Below are positions 17,284 to 26,325 of a stretch of 64,000 nucleotides of DNA, piece after piece; the stretch's first letter is position 1, and the number at the start of each line of letters is the position of its first letter. Below the pieces are notes generated by a model. It saw only the letters and a program-made list of their open reading frames with translations, was not told the DNA's origin and ran no database searches. Made by a program: the position numbers and the translations under genes. Source of the stretch: Halobacillus faecis (GTDB taxonomy: Bacteria; Bacillota; Bacilli; Bacillales; Halobacillaceae); contig NZ_BJYD01000004.1 of the NCBI RefSeq assembly GCF_007991335.1, forward strand, positions 124,001 to 188,000, given 5' to 3'.

Positions 17284-17997
17284 ATGATTTTACATACAGA
17301 TGTGGTCGGAGACGGGGAACCACTCGTCTTTCTGCACACCGGCTTACAAACGGGTAAAACGGACTTTGATAAGCAGCGGGAGTATTTCTCCTCGAAATAC
17401 CAGGTGATTTCGCCTGATTTACGGGGGCATGGGGAATCTCCGTCTGATGATTTGGATGACTATTTCATTCAGGCGGCCGATGATTTGGCAGAAACGCTGA
17501 GTTCCTTGGAAATCCAAAGAGCTCATATCGCTGGGTGTTCATTCGGAGCACTCGTAGCCATCTTTCTAGCAAAAAGACACCCTGAATTTGTGCGGACTTT
17601 GGCGATTTCTGGAGTGACACCAGTTAAGCCGGAAAATTGGAAATCTATGAATGAAGAAGAGTCAAAGTTCCGCACAAACCTATTAAATGACGAAGAAACA
17701 TGTGCCTATTTCGATTCTCTCCACGGAGAAGGATGGCAACGGTTTATTTATATGGGGGAGGACGATGATTGGTACCCATTTGAAGCCATCCGTTCCATAC
17801 AGACACTGACCATGCCCATCCTGTATGTAATCGGAGAAGGGCTAGAGCATGAGATTCACGGCTTGTTGGATTACAAAGAACAATCGGATTCTGTTCATAC
17901 AGCCGTTCTACCTTTTGCTTCTCACTTGGTCCATACAGAACAACCTGATTTATACAATAAGACGTTGGAAGTGTTCCTTTCCAATTGCGAATCCTAG
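17284..17997 (+). CDS. Alpha/beta hydrolase
   Basis: 237 residues. LVFLHTGLQTG, DLRGHGES, nucleophile elbow AGCSFGAL (Ser86) and C-terminal FASHLVHTEQPDLYN with the catalytic His. It starts ten bases after the VOC stop with CTAGGAGGAG as its ribosome site, so it closes the 14.2-18.0 kb gene run. Not closely similar to the hydrolase at 15275. Confidence 0.9.
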   Translation: MILHTDVVGDGEPLVFLHTGLQTGKTDFDKQREYFSSKYQVISPDLRGHGESPSDDLDDYFIQAADDLAETLSSLEIQRAHIAGCSFGALVAIFLAKRHPEFVRTLAISGVTPVKPENWKSMNEEESKFRTNLLNDEETCAYFDSLHGEGWQRFIYMGEDDDWYPFEAIRSIQTLTMPILYVIGEGLEHEIHGLLDYKEQSDSVHTAVLPFASHLVHTEQPDLYNKTLEVFLSNCES

Positions 17998-18354
17998 TGG
18001 CTTTTGTGGCATAGAATGAAGAAAAACCGACCAGTCAAGTTTCAATTTCAAATGGTGATTATACGATTCTTCTAATGTTCATCGTACGAATATCCATCAT
18101 GTGGGTGGACTGGTCTTTATCATCGATCCATAAAAAGGAAATCATTGTCCAAGTTGAGTGCTGCATTGTCTGAAGTGAACTAGACAAAAACGCCTGTGCC
18201 AATAAATCTTCCTGCTGACACTTCTATGCCGTCTCCGGTCGAAACATATCAATCACCTCCTTCCATCAAAGAAGGATATTCTATGAAAATTCATCGTTCA
18301 TATCTTGGACGGGTGTGTACACTTCTCTGTTAAATAAGGAAGGAGGTTCTCGGG
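17998..18354. other. Intergenic region, no convincing gene
   Basis: GACCAGTC near 18030 and GACTGGTC near 18110 can pair across a long loop. On the minus strand a strong AAGGAGGTG (18254-18262) precedes ATG 18247, but the frame closes after seven codons. No longer frame is supported. Confidence 0.4.
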
Positions 18355-19158
18355 ATGAAACGGCTGGCTGTGATGACGGATGTGCATGGAAACATGTATG
18401 CCTTGCAGGCCGTCCTTCGCGATTTAAAAAAACAGCGTATAGATACTACATTTTGCACGGGTGACCTGATCGGGATCGGTCCTTTTTCCAATCAAGTGTG
18501 TGAAAGGCTGTATTCTTTGAAGGACATGAATATTGTCAGAGGGAATCATGACGAAGCTGTGCTTGCTTTGATGAAGGGTGACCCTTATCCTGAAAGTAGG
18601 ATTGATGTGCAAGAGCATCATCAGTGGGTGGCCGATCATTTGTATAAACGATATGCGAAGTGGATTGAAAACCTGCCGAGACAGATGGTGAAAGAGATTG
18701 AAGGACGGTCGTTTCAATTTACCCATTATCCGATGGACGCAAAGTCAAGTCTGCTTCCCATCAGTGAAGATCCGTTTGACCAACTGGTGCCACCCAATGG
18801 AGAAAACTTTTCGCAGTTGGAAGAGTTAGAAGCGGGGACGGTGCTATGCTTTGGTCATGACCATGATGTCCACCATTTTTCCATGAACGATCGAGTATTT
18901 TTCAATCCAGGGGCTTTGGGTTGTAACAACGTACCTTATGCACGCTATGGAATCATTGAAGTAGAGGATGGAAATGTCCGATTCATCAAGCGTCAAGTGC
19001 CTTATCCCATGGCTACATATTTAGAACGCTTAAATCGAATCGACTTCCCGCGTAAGGAAGTGATTCTGAAGCTTTTTCAAAAAAATAGGAGGACCCATCA
19101 TGACCCCACCGAAACATATCGTATCAGCAGCGACCATTATAACGAATCAAGAAAATGA
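18355..19158 (+). CDS. Metallophosphoesterase (YfcE/calcineurin-like), stop codon probably shifted
   Basis: 267 residues. Metal-binding motifs in order: DVHGN (residues 9-13), TGDLIGIGP, GNHDE (about 63-67), the later HYP of FTHYPMD and FGHDHDVHH. This pattern fits the protein-phosphatase/phosphodiesterase superfamily. The last about 20 residues (RRTHHDPTETYR and on) look unrelated and overlap the NUDIX gene by 59 bases: adding one A to the seven-A run at 19079-19085 would create a TAG just before GGAGG. Thus a homopolymer slip, real or technical, has probably extended it. Confidence 0.85.
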   Translation: MKRLAVMTDVHGNMYALQAVLRDLKKQRIDTTFCTGDLIGIGPFSNQVCERLYSLKDMNIVRGNHDEAVLALMKGDPYPESRIDVQEHHQWVADHLYKRYAKWIENLPRQMVKEIEGRSFQFTHYPMDAKSSLLPISEDPFDQLVPPNGENFSQLEELEAGTVLCFGHDHDVHHFSMNDRVFFNPGALGCNNVPYARYGIIEVEDGNVRFIKRQVPYPMATYLERLNRIDFPRKEVILKLFQKNRRTHHDPTETYRISSDHYNESRK

Positions 19159-19507
19159 AGTGCTTCTAATCAAAGGACCGAAGCGGGGCTGGGAGATGCC
19201 TGGAGGTCAAGTGGAGGAAGGCGAATCTTTAAAAGCGGCCGCGATCAGAGAAACGAAAGAAGAGTGCGGATTGGAAGTTGAAGTCACAAGGTTTTGTGGC
19301 GTGTTCCAAAACGTCGATCGTTCCATTTGCAACACGTTATTCTTAGGGAAAGTGGTAGGCGGAACACTCAGGACGACAGATGAAGCGTTGGAAGTCGGTT
19401 TCTTTCCATTGGAGAAAGCACGTGAAATGGTGACATGGGGCAACTTCTGGGAGAGAATTGAGCTCTGTTTAGATGAAAGCCGTCAGCCATTTTTAGTGGA
19501 TTTTTGA
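19100..19507 (+). CDS. NUDIX hydrolase
   Basis: 135 residues. Canonical Nudix box at residues 35-57: GGQVEEGESLKAAAIRETKE then ECGL. ATG has TAGGAGGACCC upstream. It overlaps the end of the metallophosphoesterase frame, probably because that frame has lost its stop. Short single-domain NUDIX enzymes clean up nucleotide derivatives; the substrate is unknown. Confidence 0.9.
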   Translation: MTPPKHIVSAATIITNQENEVLLIKGPKRGWEMPGGQVEEGESLKAAAIRETKEECGLEVEVTRFCGVFQNVDRSICNTLFLGKVVGGTLRTTDEALEVGFFPLEKAREMVTWGNFWERIELCLDESRQPFLVDF

Positions 19508-19520
19508 TATTCAGCACATA

Positions 19521-19555
19521 AAAAGGAACTTCCTTGAAGGAAGTTCCTTTTCTAT
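19521..19555. terminator. Bidirectional terminator between NUDIX and nitroreductase genes
   Basis: AAAAGGAACTTCC (19521-19533), TTGA loop, then GGAAGTTCCTTTT: perfect stem with A/T tracts on both sides. Confidence 0.92.
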
Positions 19556-20233
19556 TTATTCCACCCACTTCACGACATTGTCGAAAGAACGGCGTGATTT
19601 TTCAGGCTGCTCCTGGGCACGGTAGCCGAACGCACACATAACGGAAATACGGAAGCTTCCGTCCTCAAGAAGGCCTTCGTTTTCCAGGAGTTCATTCATT
19701 TTGTCCATATTGAAACCTTCAATCGGGCAGGAGTCGATGCCGATTTCGGCTGCAGCTGTCATCATGTTGGATAGAGCAAAATACGTTTGTTTTCCAGCCC
19801 AGTCATAAAGAGGGCGATCCCCTTCAAGAAGGTCGAAATCTTCTTTCTGAAACTCTTCGATCCGGCTCAAGTATTTTTCCATAAAGTCATCGGGCAGCTG
19901 TTTGACGTTTTTAAAGTGATCTTGCAAGTATTCGGAATCATACTTCGTCATTTTCCTCGTTCTTGCGAGGAAAATGACGAAGTGACTGGCATCTGGAAGT
20001 TTCCCATACGCTCCCCAGGCCGTGTCTTTGATTTTTTGTCTCAGTTCAGGATTCTGAACGACGACAAACCGCCACGGTTCAAAACCGAACGAGCTCGGAG
20101 ATAATCGGCCGACTTCAAGGATGAAATTGAAATCATCTTCTGGAATGGTCTGATTGGGGTCGAATTGCTTGGTTGCATGCCTGAACTTGGCCGCGTCTAG
20201 AATTTCCTGCTTTTTCGTTTCTTTGTCACTCAT
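19556..20233 (-). CDS. Nitroreductase family protein, NAD(P)H-dependent flavin enzyme
   Basis: 225 residues. FMN-binding RHATKQFDPNQTIP at the start, LSPSSFGFEPWRFVVV, and the closing GYRAQEQPEKSRRSFD. This matches the NfsB/YodC/YdgI branch that reduces nitroaromatics, quinones or flavins. I use ATG 20233, which follows GAGGAGGG on the minus strand; a 15-codon longer frame lacks a site. Confidence 0.92.
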   Translation of the reverse strand: MSDKETKKQEILDAAKFRHATKQFDPNQTIPEDDFNFILEVGRLSPSSFGFEPWRFVVVQNPELRQKIKDTAWGAYGKLPDASHFVIFLARTRKMTKYDSEYLQDHFKNVKQLPDDFMEKYLSRIEEFQKEDFDLLEGDRPLYDWAGKQTYFALSNMMTAAAEIGIDSCPIEGFNMDKMNELLENEGLLEDGSFRISVMCAFGYRAQEQPEKSRRSFDNVVKWVE

Positions 20234-20317
20234 CTGTCTTTCCCTCCTCGTTTCGTTTACAAAAGTAATATACCACAATGAAGGATTTTCACGTGAAGCG
20301 GATGCTCAGGAATAAAA

Positions 20318-20360
20318 CAAAAAAAGGAGGACTGTTTGATACAGTCCTCCTTTTTTTGTT
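20318..20360. terminator. Terminator of the yczE-like gene
   Basis: GGAGGACTGT/ACAGTCCTCC stem with long A tract before and T tract after; functional on either strand, adjacent to the minus-strand stop at 20361. Confidence 0.9.
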
Positions 20361-20996
20361 TCAGGCTTGTTGATAAGCTTTTTCTCCAGTGGGATGCATT
20401 CTGTAATACAATGGGTACGCCCTCGTGTAGAAATATTGAATCACGGGCCCAAGAAAGAGCATCGGTGCAAGCGTGCCAAGTCCCACCGGTCCACCAATGG
20501 CTAAGGCAAGGCTTGTCATGATCACCGCCACCAAAGTTTGACCAGTCTGAAGACTCAACTGAAAACGAGAACTTACCGCAAGGAACAGCTGATCGACGGG
20601 AGCTCTCGGGAATTGAGGCAGGATATAGATCGCAACTCCTAATCCGATGAATCCCACTCCCGCAAGCAGCGTCAGTACTTGCAACACGAATGGGGCTGTG
20701 GACAAGTTGACCGGAGCAAACACAAATTCCAACCAAAAGTCCAAAATCAAACTTTCCATAAACACAGGCACGACCGCCCTCGATTCAGGCAGAGAGTTCA
20801 TCAATTTGGCATTGATGAAAATGATGATCAGTTGAAAAGCCCCGTACCAAAAACCGACAGTATAACCGAAGTGATCGGATACTCCGATGAAGAACGAGGT
20901 CCAGAAGCCGGCGCCGAGCGTCGCGTTGATGAGAAGGGCGACACCAAAGAAATTGATGAACATGCCGACAAGGTAAACCGTGGCACGATAAAGCAT
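20361..20996 (-). CDS. YczE/YyaS/YitT family integral membrane protein
   Basis: 211 residues, about five transmembrane helices. Start MLYRATVYLVGMFINFFGVALLI, internal GLGVAIYILPQFPRAPVDQL and VGLGTLAPMLFLGPVIQYF match the YczE family, whose best known member influences surfactin production in Bacillus. Biochemical role unknown. It lies downstream of the ABC-F gene on the same strand but 147 bases apart. Confidence 0.85.
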   Translation of the reverse strand: MLYRATVYLVGMFINFFGVALLINATLGAGFWTSFFIGVSDHFGYTVGFWYGAFQLIIIFINAKLMNSLPESRAVVPVFMESLILDFWLEFVFAPVNLSTAPFVLQVLTLLAGVGFIGLGVAIYILPQFPRAPVDQLFLAVSSRFQLSLQTGQTLVAVIMTSLALAIGGPVGLGTLAPMLFLGPVIQYFYTRAYPLYYRMHPTGEKAYQQA

Positions 20997-21142
20997 GACA
21001 AATGCCTCCTTTCCATAAAAAAAGTGGTCACGAGTAGAGAATTTCTCTAAATCGTGACCACATTTTATTAGCGATTATTTTATAGGTCAAATAAAAAATT
21101 TTGGAAAGAAAGTCGATTCCCGGCATGGAGGAATTTCGACTT

Positions 21143-22699
21143 TTAAAAGACTTTCGTCGTCCAATCTTCGCAGTTCCATACGTCTGTGACGACATCTTCA
21201 TAGAATTCAGGTTCGTGCGAGATGAGTAGGACACTCCCTTTGTACTCTTTCAACGCACGCTTCAATTCAGCCTTGGCATCCACATCCAGGTGGTTCGTCG
21301 GCTCATCGAGTACGAGCAGGTTCGTTTCTTTGTTGATCAATTTGCAGAGGCGCACCTTCGCTTTTTCGCCACCGCTCAATACTTGGACCTTACTCTCGAT
21401 ATGTTTGCGAGTCAGTCCGCATTTCGCAAGTGCCGCACGAACTTCGTATTGGGTGAAGTGACGGAACTCTTCCCAAACTTCCTCGATACACGTGTTGTCT
21501 CCGATCTCTTTCAACTCTTGTTCGAAGTAACCGATGTGCAAATGCTCGCCAAGCTCCACGGAACCTGACACCGGCTGGATCTCACCAAGGATACTTTTCA
21601 GCAAGGTCGTTTTCCCAATCCCGTTCGCTCCGGACAAGGCGATCTTCTGCCCGCGTTCCATCGATAGGTTGAGGGGGCGGGAGAGAGGCTCATCATAACC
21701 GATGACAAGGTCTTTTGTTTCAAACAAATATTTTCCCGGAGTCCGGGCTTGCTTGAAATTGAATTGCGGTTTCGGCTTTTCGGCATCGAGTTCGATGACG
21801 TCCATTTTATCCAGCTTCTTCTGACGGCTCATCGCCATTTTACTTGTCGCCGCATTCGCTTTGTTTCGAGCAACGAAGTCCTTCAAATTGGCGATTTCTT
21901 TCTGCTGCTTTTTATAAGCGGCTTCCAACTGCTGTTTTTTCATATCATAAACGCGAAGGAATTCATCATAATCGCCAGGGTAGCGGCTCAGCTCCTGGTT
22001 TTCCATATGATAGATCAAGTTGACGACACTGTTTAGGAACGGGATGTCGTGGGAAATGAGGATGAAGGCATTCTCATATTCCTGCAGATACGTTCTCAGC
22101 CATTCGATGTGTTCGACATCGAGGTAGTTGGTCGGCTCATCGAGAAGTAGAATTTCCGGCTTTTCCAGTAACAGTTTCGCAAGCAGGACTTTCGTTCGCT
22201 GTCCGCCACTCAGGTCATGCACATCACGGTCAAGCCCGATTTCATTCAGACCGAGTCCGTTCGCGACTTCTTCCACTTTGGCATCAATCGTATAGAAGTC
22301 GTTATTCGTCAGCATATCCTGAAGGACGCCGGTCTCTTCCAATAGATCCTGAAGCTCATCCGGATCGACTTCGCCCATTTTGGCAAAAAGGTCGTTCATC
22401 TCCTGTTCCATATCAAACAAGTATTGGAAAGCTGTCCGCAAAACATCGCGGATCGTCATGCCTTGTTTTAAATCAGCATGCTGGTCAAGGTAACCGATAC
22501 GGATCCGCTTCGACCAAGTGATCTTCCCGGCATCCGGTTCAAGTTTTCCTGTAATGATATTCATGAAAGTCGACTTGCCTTCACCATTCGCTCCGATCAA
22601 GCCGATGTGTTCTCCTTTTAACAAACGAAAAGACACGTCATCAAAGATCGCACGATCCCCAAAGCCGTGGCTCAAGTTTTTCACTGTGAGTAAGCTCAT
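21143..22699 (-). CDS. ABC-F family ATPase (YkpA-like)
   Basis: 518 residues, two ATP-binding cassettes without membrane domains. Walker A GANGEGKST and GANGIGKTT, signatures LSGGQRTK and LSGGEKAK, Walker B LLLDEPTNYLD and LVLDEPTNHLD, joined by a linker rich in Lys/Glu (KKQQLEAAYKKQQKEI region). Domain spacing matches YkpA/YbiT, ribosome-binding translation factors. Catalytic residues are all present. Single gene, divergent from the flavoprotein gene. Confidence 0.93.
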   Translation of the reverse strand: MSLLTVKNLSHGFGDRAIFDDVSFRLLKGEHIGLIGANGEGKSTFMNIITGKLEPDAGKITWSKRIRIGYLDQHADLKQGMTIRDVLRTAFQYLFDMEQEMNDLFAKMGEVDPDELQDLLEETGVLQDMLTNNDFYTIDAKVEEVANGLGLNEIGLDRDVHDLSGGQRTKVLLAKLLLEKPEILLLDEPTNYLDVEHIEWLRTYLQEYENAFILISHDIPFLNSVVNLIYHMENQELSRYPGDYDEFLRVYDMKKQQLEAAYKKQQKEIANLKDFVARNKANAATSKMAMSRQKKLDKMDVIELDAEKPKPQFNFKQARTPGKYLFETKDLVIGYDEPLSRPLNLSMERGQKIALSGANGIGKTTLLKSILGEIQPVSGSVELGEHLHIGYFEQELKEIGDNTCIEEVWEEFRHFTQYEVRAALAKCGLTRKHIESKVQVLSGGEKAKVRLCKLINKETNLLVLDEPTNHLDVDAKAELKRALKEYKGSVLLISHEPEFYEDVVTDVWNCEDWTTKVF

Positions 22700-22802
22700 G
22701 TCGTTAACACCTTTTCTATCGTTAGATTCGTCCTTCTATATTATAAAGGGGAATGAGGGGAAACGATAGGGGAAAAGTAGGAAGAGTTGAGGAAAGGAGT
22801 GG

Positions 22803-23699
22803 ATGGGCTTGTCTTATGATTGTGTCATCATCGGTGGAGGCATCTCCGGTTTGCAGGCAGGAATCATGCTCGGAAGGTACCGGCACCGAGTGTTAATGAT
22901 CGATAGTGGCCGGGGGCGTTCCAGTCTTTGCCATAGGTATAACAATATTATCGGGTTTCCAGATGGAGTCAGCGGCCGCAAGCTTCGCCAGGACGGGATC
23001 AAACAAGCACAATCCTCAGGGGTCGAGAGGCTAGAAGGTAAAGTTGTTAATGTCCATTCTAATTTCGTTGTTGAAACGGATGAGGGGAAAGCCTTTCAAA
23101 CTCGGACTATTTTATTTGCTACAGGGATTGAAGAAAAATTCCCGCCTATCCCCGGGATCAAAGAATGCCTCGGTTTATCTGTATATGTTTGTCCCGATTG
23201 TGATGGATTTGAAATCATCGGTAAAAAGACGGCTGTCGTAGGAAAAGGTGAAGCGGGTGCGCACATGGCGCTCACTTTGAAAGACTGGAGCGAGGAGATC
23301 ATCTTCTTCAATCATGGAGGGGCATCTCTATCCCTTGAGACGCAGGGGAAGCTTCGGGAACACAGGATCCTTGTACAGCAGGCGGAAGTCGCTAAGTTCG
23401 AGCACCAAAGAGGTGTATTGGAAGCGATTCATACAGAGGACGGCCACCGGTTGGAGGTAGGTAAGGCTTTTCTTGCTTTCGGGGGGAATAGGATTCAATC
23501 GGATGTAGCGATCAAGATTGGAGCTGAAGCAAACGATAAAGGACACCTCCTTGTGCATCCCAGGACGAAAATGACCAACATTTGCGGAGTATGGGCCGCA
23601 GGTGATGTGGTGGATCACACTCAATTCGTCACAACAGCTATGGGAGATGGGGCACAGGCGGCGGTCTGGATACACAAATGGCTGAAAGGCGCAAGGTGA
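22803..23699 (+). CDS. NAD(P)/FAD-dependent oxidoreductase, thioredoxin reductase-like
   Basis: 298 residues. FAD motif IIGGGISGLQAG at the N-terminus, the redox motif CPDCDG (about residue 123), NADPH motif VVGKGEAGAHMA, and the closing GVWAAGDVVD. The CxxC with Asp resembles thioredoxin reductases (CATCDG) but His/Gly-rich variation and context point to the wider family used for bacillithiol or other disulfides. ATG 22803 is close to AAGGAG; TTG 22809 would have better spacing. Confidence 0.88.
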   Translation: MGLSYDCVIIGGGISGLQAGIMLGRYRHRVLMIDSGRGRSSLCHRYNNIIGFPDGVSGRKLRQDGIKQAQSSGVERLEGKVVNVHSNFVVETDEGKAFQTRTILFATGIEEKFPPIPGIKECLGLSVYVCPDCDGFEIIGKKTAVVGKGEAGAHMALTLKDWSEEIIFFNHGGASLSLETQGKLREHRILVQQAEVAKFEHQRGVLEAIHTEDGHRLEVGKAFLAFGGNRIQSDVAIKIGAEANDKGHLLVHPRTKMTNICGVWAAGDVVDHTQFVTTAMGDGAQAAVWIHKWLKGAR

Positions 23700-23872
23700 T
23701 ATCTTTGATTTCAGGCCATGGATATAGGATAATGATGGATATATCATGGACGCTTCAAATCCTAAACATTCTACTTCTGAGCCATTGATCCACGCTCCAT
23801 CTACTGTATTTCCAAGACATCAATCCAAAACATTCAAAACAAATTGAGTGCATAAGGAGAATCGAAACCTAC

Positions 23873-25387
23873 ATGTTTTTTGACGCTTTTGGGACGGATT
23901 CATTTTTATTACTTACTGCATTATTATTGTTCAGCGGTGTGCTTGTAGCCAAGTTTTCCAGCCGTTGGGGCATCCCTGCATTGATCTTGTTCATCATGGT
24001 CGGCATGGCCTTTGGCAGCGAAGGTCTCGGAATCGTCTATTTCAGTGATGCCGGAACCGCCCAGGTCATCGGTGTATTTGCTCTCGTCATCATTTTGTTT
24101 GAAGGTGGTCTACATACGAAATGGGGAACGGTGCGCGCCGTTGCTGTACCATCGTTATCGCTCGCAACTTTAGGGGTGCTGATTACCTCACTTATCGTGG
24201 GACTTGCCGCTTATCTATTGTTTGAACTCAGTTGGTTGGAATCGTTCCTATTCGGTGCGATTGTTGGATCAACCGATGCAGCAGCCGTATTTGCAGCATT
24301 GAAAGAAAGAAACATCAAGGCGAAAATGGGGGCGACCTTAGAAGCGGAGTCTGGAACGAACGACCCGATGGCCGTCTTTTTGACCTTATCTCTTATTGAA
24401 TTGATCACCGCCGAGCAACCATCATTCTGGATGCTCATCCCAACGTTCTTCCTGCAGATGGGGCTTGGTCTTATCATAGGTCTTGCGTTAGGTAAATTAG
24501 CCTCCCTGTCTATTAATCGCATCAAACTGGACTCCAGCGCCCTTTATCCGATTTTTTCCGTAGCCTTTGCTTTAGCTACCTACAGCATAACCGCATTTAG
24601 TGGAGGAAGTGGATTTTTAGGCGTGTATGTAGCGGCACTTGTCATCGGGAATAGTGAACTGACGTATCGCTATTCAATCTTCCAGTTCAATGAAGGATTC
24701 GCCTGGATGGCGCAGATTCTTATGTTCGTGATCCTGGGTCTTTATGTTTTCCCGAGTGAGTTGTTTACCGCAGCCATCATGGTTAACGGTATCTTGTTGT
24801 CGATTGTGCTTATTTTGATTGCAAGGCCGATTGCAGTTTTCTTATCAATGATCACAATGAACTATTCAACGAAAGAAAAGCTGTTCATCTCATGGGCCGG
24901 CCTGCGTGGGGCTGTACCGATCGTACTCGCAACCTTTCCGATTGTAGAGGGACTTCAAAACAGCCAGGCCTTGTTTAATCTCGTTTTCTTTGTCGTGCTG
25001 ACCTCAGCGCTGGTGCAGGGATCGACGATTTCGTTGGTCGCAAAAAAAATGAACCTTGTTGGACCGAAAAAAGACATTCCGCACCACAGCATCGAATTGA
25101 TCTCTATGGGGAAAGCCAAAGCGGAAATGATCCAATACCAAACCAATGCTGAATCAGCCGTTGTCGGTAAAAAGCTCCATGAAGTCAGCTTCCCAAATCG
25201 CGCGAACATTAGTGCCATCATCCGGAACAACGAAGTCATTACGCCATATGGGGAGACGGAAATCAAAGCTGGAGACTTCCTGTACATTCTTGTGGAAGAT
25301 AAGTACAAGGAGCAGCTGAAGAAAACGTTAGAGCAGCGCGTGCAGAAAAGTGAACAGCTCATGAAAGAAAAAGACGCTTCCTCCTAA
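23873..25387 (+). CDS. K+/H+ (or Na+/H+) antiporter, CPA1 family with TrkA-C domain
   Basis: 504 residues with about twelve transmembrane helices. The ion-binding motif AESGTNDPMAVFL (about residues 158-170) and AGLRGAVPIVLATFP identify the NhaP2/CvrA-type antiporter branch. Residues 410-490 form a cytoplasmic TrkA-C domain (VVGKKLHEVSFPNRANISAI, GDFLYILVEDKY), usual for K+ or nucleotide-gated members. It would help ion and pH balance in a salty habitat. Single gene; its terminator overlaps the stop codon. Confidence 0.92.
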   Translation: MFFDAFGTDSFLLLTALLLFSGVLVAKFSSRWGIPALILFIMVGMAFGSEGLGIVYFSDAGTAQVIGVFALVIILFEGGLHTKWGTVRAVAVPSLSLATLGVLITSLIVGLAAYLLFELSWLESFLFGAIVGSTDAAAVFAALKERNIKAKMGATLEAESGTNDPMAVFLTLSLIELITAEQPSFWMLIPTFFLQMGLGLIIGLALGKLASLSINRIKLDSSALYPIFSVAFALATYSITAFSGGSGFLGVYVAALVIGNSELTYRYSIFQFNEGFAWMAQILMFVILGLYVFPSELFTAAIMVNGILLSIVLILIARPIAVFLSMITMNYSTKEKLFISWAGLRGAVPIVLATFPIVEGLQNSQALFNLVFFVVLTSALVQGSTISLVAKKMNLVGPKKDIPHHSIELISMGKAKAEMIQYQTNAESAVVGKKLHEVSFPNRANISAIIRNNEVITPYGETEIKAGDFLYILVEDKYKEQLKKTLEQRVQKSEQLMKEKDASS

Positions 25388-25400
25388 AGCGTCTTTTTCT
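25368..25400 (+). terminator. Terminator overlapping the antiporter stop codon
   Basis: AAGACGCTT (25371-25379) pairs with AAGCGTCTT (25387-25395), followed by five T. The left arm encodes the last Lys-Asp-Ala residues. Confidence 0.88.
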
Positions 25401-25443
25401 TATGGATACATATTTTTATTAGCCCCCTTTTGTAGGAGGCTCC

Positions 25444-25612
25444 GTTTCGAGACTTTTGTTTAGTGAATGGGGACTGCGGGGAATAGCTCGCTTTCCGCGG
25501 GAGCGCGGTGAGCCTCCTCGGACTGCGTCCTGTGGGGTCTCACCCTGCACTTTTTTCCCGCAGGAGTCTCGCCATTCCCCTCCGCCCCTCTGCCATATAC
25601 GTTTCTCGAAAC
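25444..25612. repeat. Structured GC-rich dispersed repeat with inverted ends
   Basis: The block is bounded by GTTTCGAGA (25444-25452) and its reverse complement TCTCGAAAC (25604-25612). Inside, GGGGAATAGC near 25480 pairs with GCCATTCCCC near 25570, and a GGTGAGCCTCC / GGGGTCTCACC pair forms an inner stem. The core GCTTTCCGCGGGAGCGCGGT is familiar to me from repeated intergenic elements in Bacillaceae, function unknown. It is much richer in GC than its surroundings and has no coding frame worth keeping. Confidence 0.7.
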
Positions 25613-25709
25613 CACTTCCGAAATAAGCTGCTTGTATGTACAGAGAATTTTTTGGGATGTACTCTTTAGAATACTAATCTGCATGCGGAAAACACCCTCC
25701 CACAGGAAA

Positions 25710-25748
25710 GGGGTTCGTTTTCCTCATACGCTACAGAAAACGAACCCC
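25710..25748. repeat. Perfect 13-bp hairpin without T-run
   Basis: GGGGTTCGTTTTC (25710-25722) and GAAAACGAACCCC (25736-25748) are exact inverted repeats, 13-base loop. No U tract on either strand, so perhaps a processing or stability element. The rest of 25613-25883 holds no supported gene. Confidence 0.6.
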
Positions 25749-25816
25749 GGAAATCTCAACATCAGGTCTTACACAACCCTGCCAAATTAATGAAAATGTT
25801 ATAAATTTAAGGCTTT

Positions 25817-25830
25817 AGGACATATGTCCT
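25817..25830. promoter_or_regulatory. Palindrome upstream of ydcZ-crp-ydcZ, candidate operator
   Basis: AGGACATATGTCCT is a perfect 14-base palindrome 53 bases before the first ydcZ start. Because the operon encodes its own Crp/Fnr-type regulator, this dyad is the natural candidate site; binding is not shown. Confidence 0.5.
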
Positions 25831-25883
25831 TTCCGGAATTGGCGTCATCCTTTTAAATGGAATTCAGAATAGGAGGATGAACG

Positions 25884-26309
25884 ATGAAAGGTGCTTTATT
25901 TTCACTACTCGGAGGCTTGTGCATCACGATGCAGGGCATCTTCAACGCGAGGATGAGTGATTCCATAGGCGGCTGGCATACCACTTCGATGGTCCATCTG
26001 GTCGCCTTCACGATATCCATTCTCGTTTATTTTTATGTCAGAGACGGAAAAGGGAAAAGCTTTAAAAGAGTACCCTTCCTTTATTTGATCGGAGGGACGT
26101 TCGGAGTGGTCGTCGTATTTGCAGAATTGACGGCCATCAAAATGATTGGGCCGGCCAGTGCCATCGCGATATTACTCGTCGCACAAATCGGTACGGCTTT
26201 TGTCATCGAATCGAAAGGCTGGTTCGGGGAGAACAAAGTTCCTGTGACGAAAAGGCAGGGAATCGGAATCGCTATGATGCTCGTGGGTGTCATCCTTTTC
26301 CAGTTGTAA
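25884..26309 (+). CDS. DMT-type small transporter, YdcZ/DUF606 family (first copy)
   Basis: 141 residues, about five hydrophobic helices. Start MKGALFSLLGGLCITMQGIF with the family GxxxxxQ...FNARMS motif, and the repeated IGPASAIAILLVAQIGTAFV. DUF606 proteins often occur as paired short genes and are thought to form dual-topology or heterodimeric small-molecule exporters. ATG has AGGAGG upstream. The partner copy is at 27033 with a regulator between. Confidence 0.88.
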   Translation: MKGALFSLLGGLCITMQGIFNARMSDSIGGWHTTSMVHLVAFTISILVYFYVRDGKGKSFKRVPFLYLIGGTFGVVVVFAELTAIKMIGPASAIAILLVAQIGTAFVIESKGWFGENKVPVTKRQGIGIAMMLVGVILFQL

Positions 26310-26325
26310 AAAGGAGTTCGTTTTT

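Noticed and set aside
17998-18354. T-box or riboswitch leader before the metallophosphoesterase
   Set aside because: Only one long-range pairing is seen, with no specifier loop, T-box sequence or known aptamer core.
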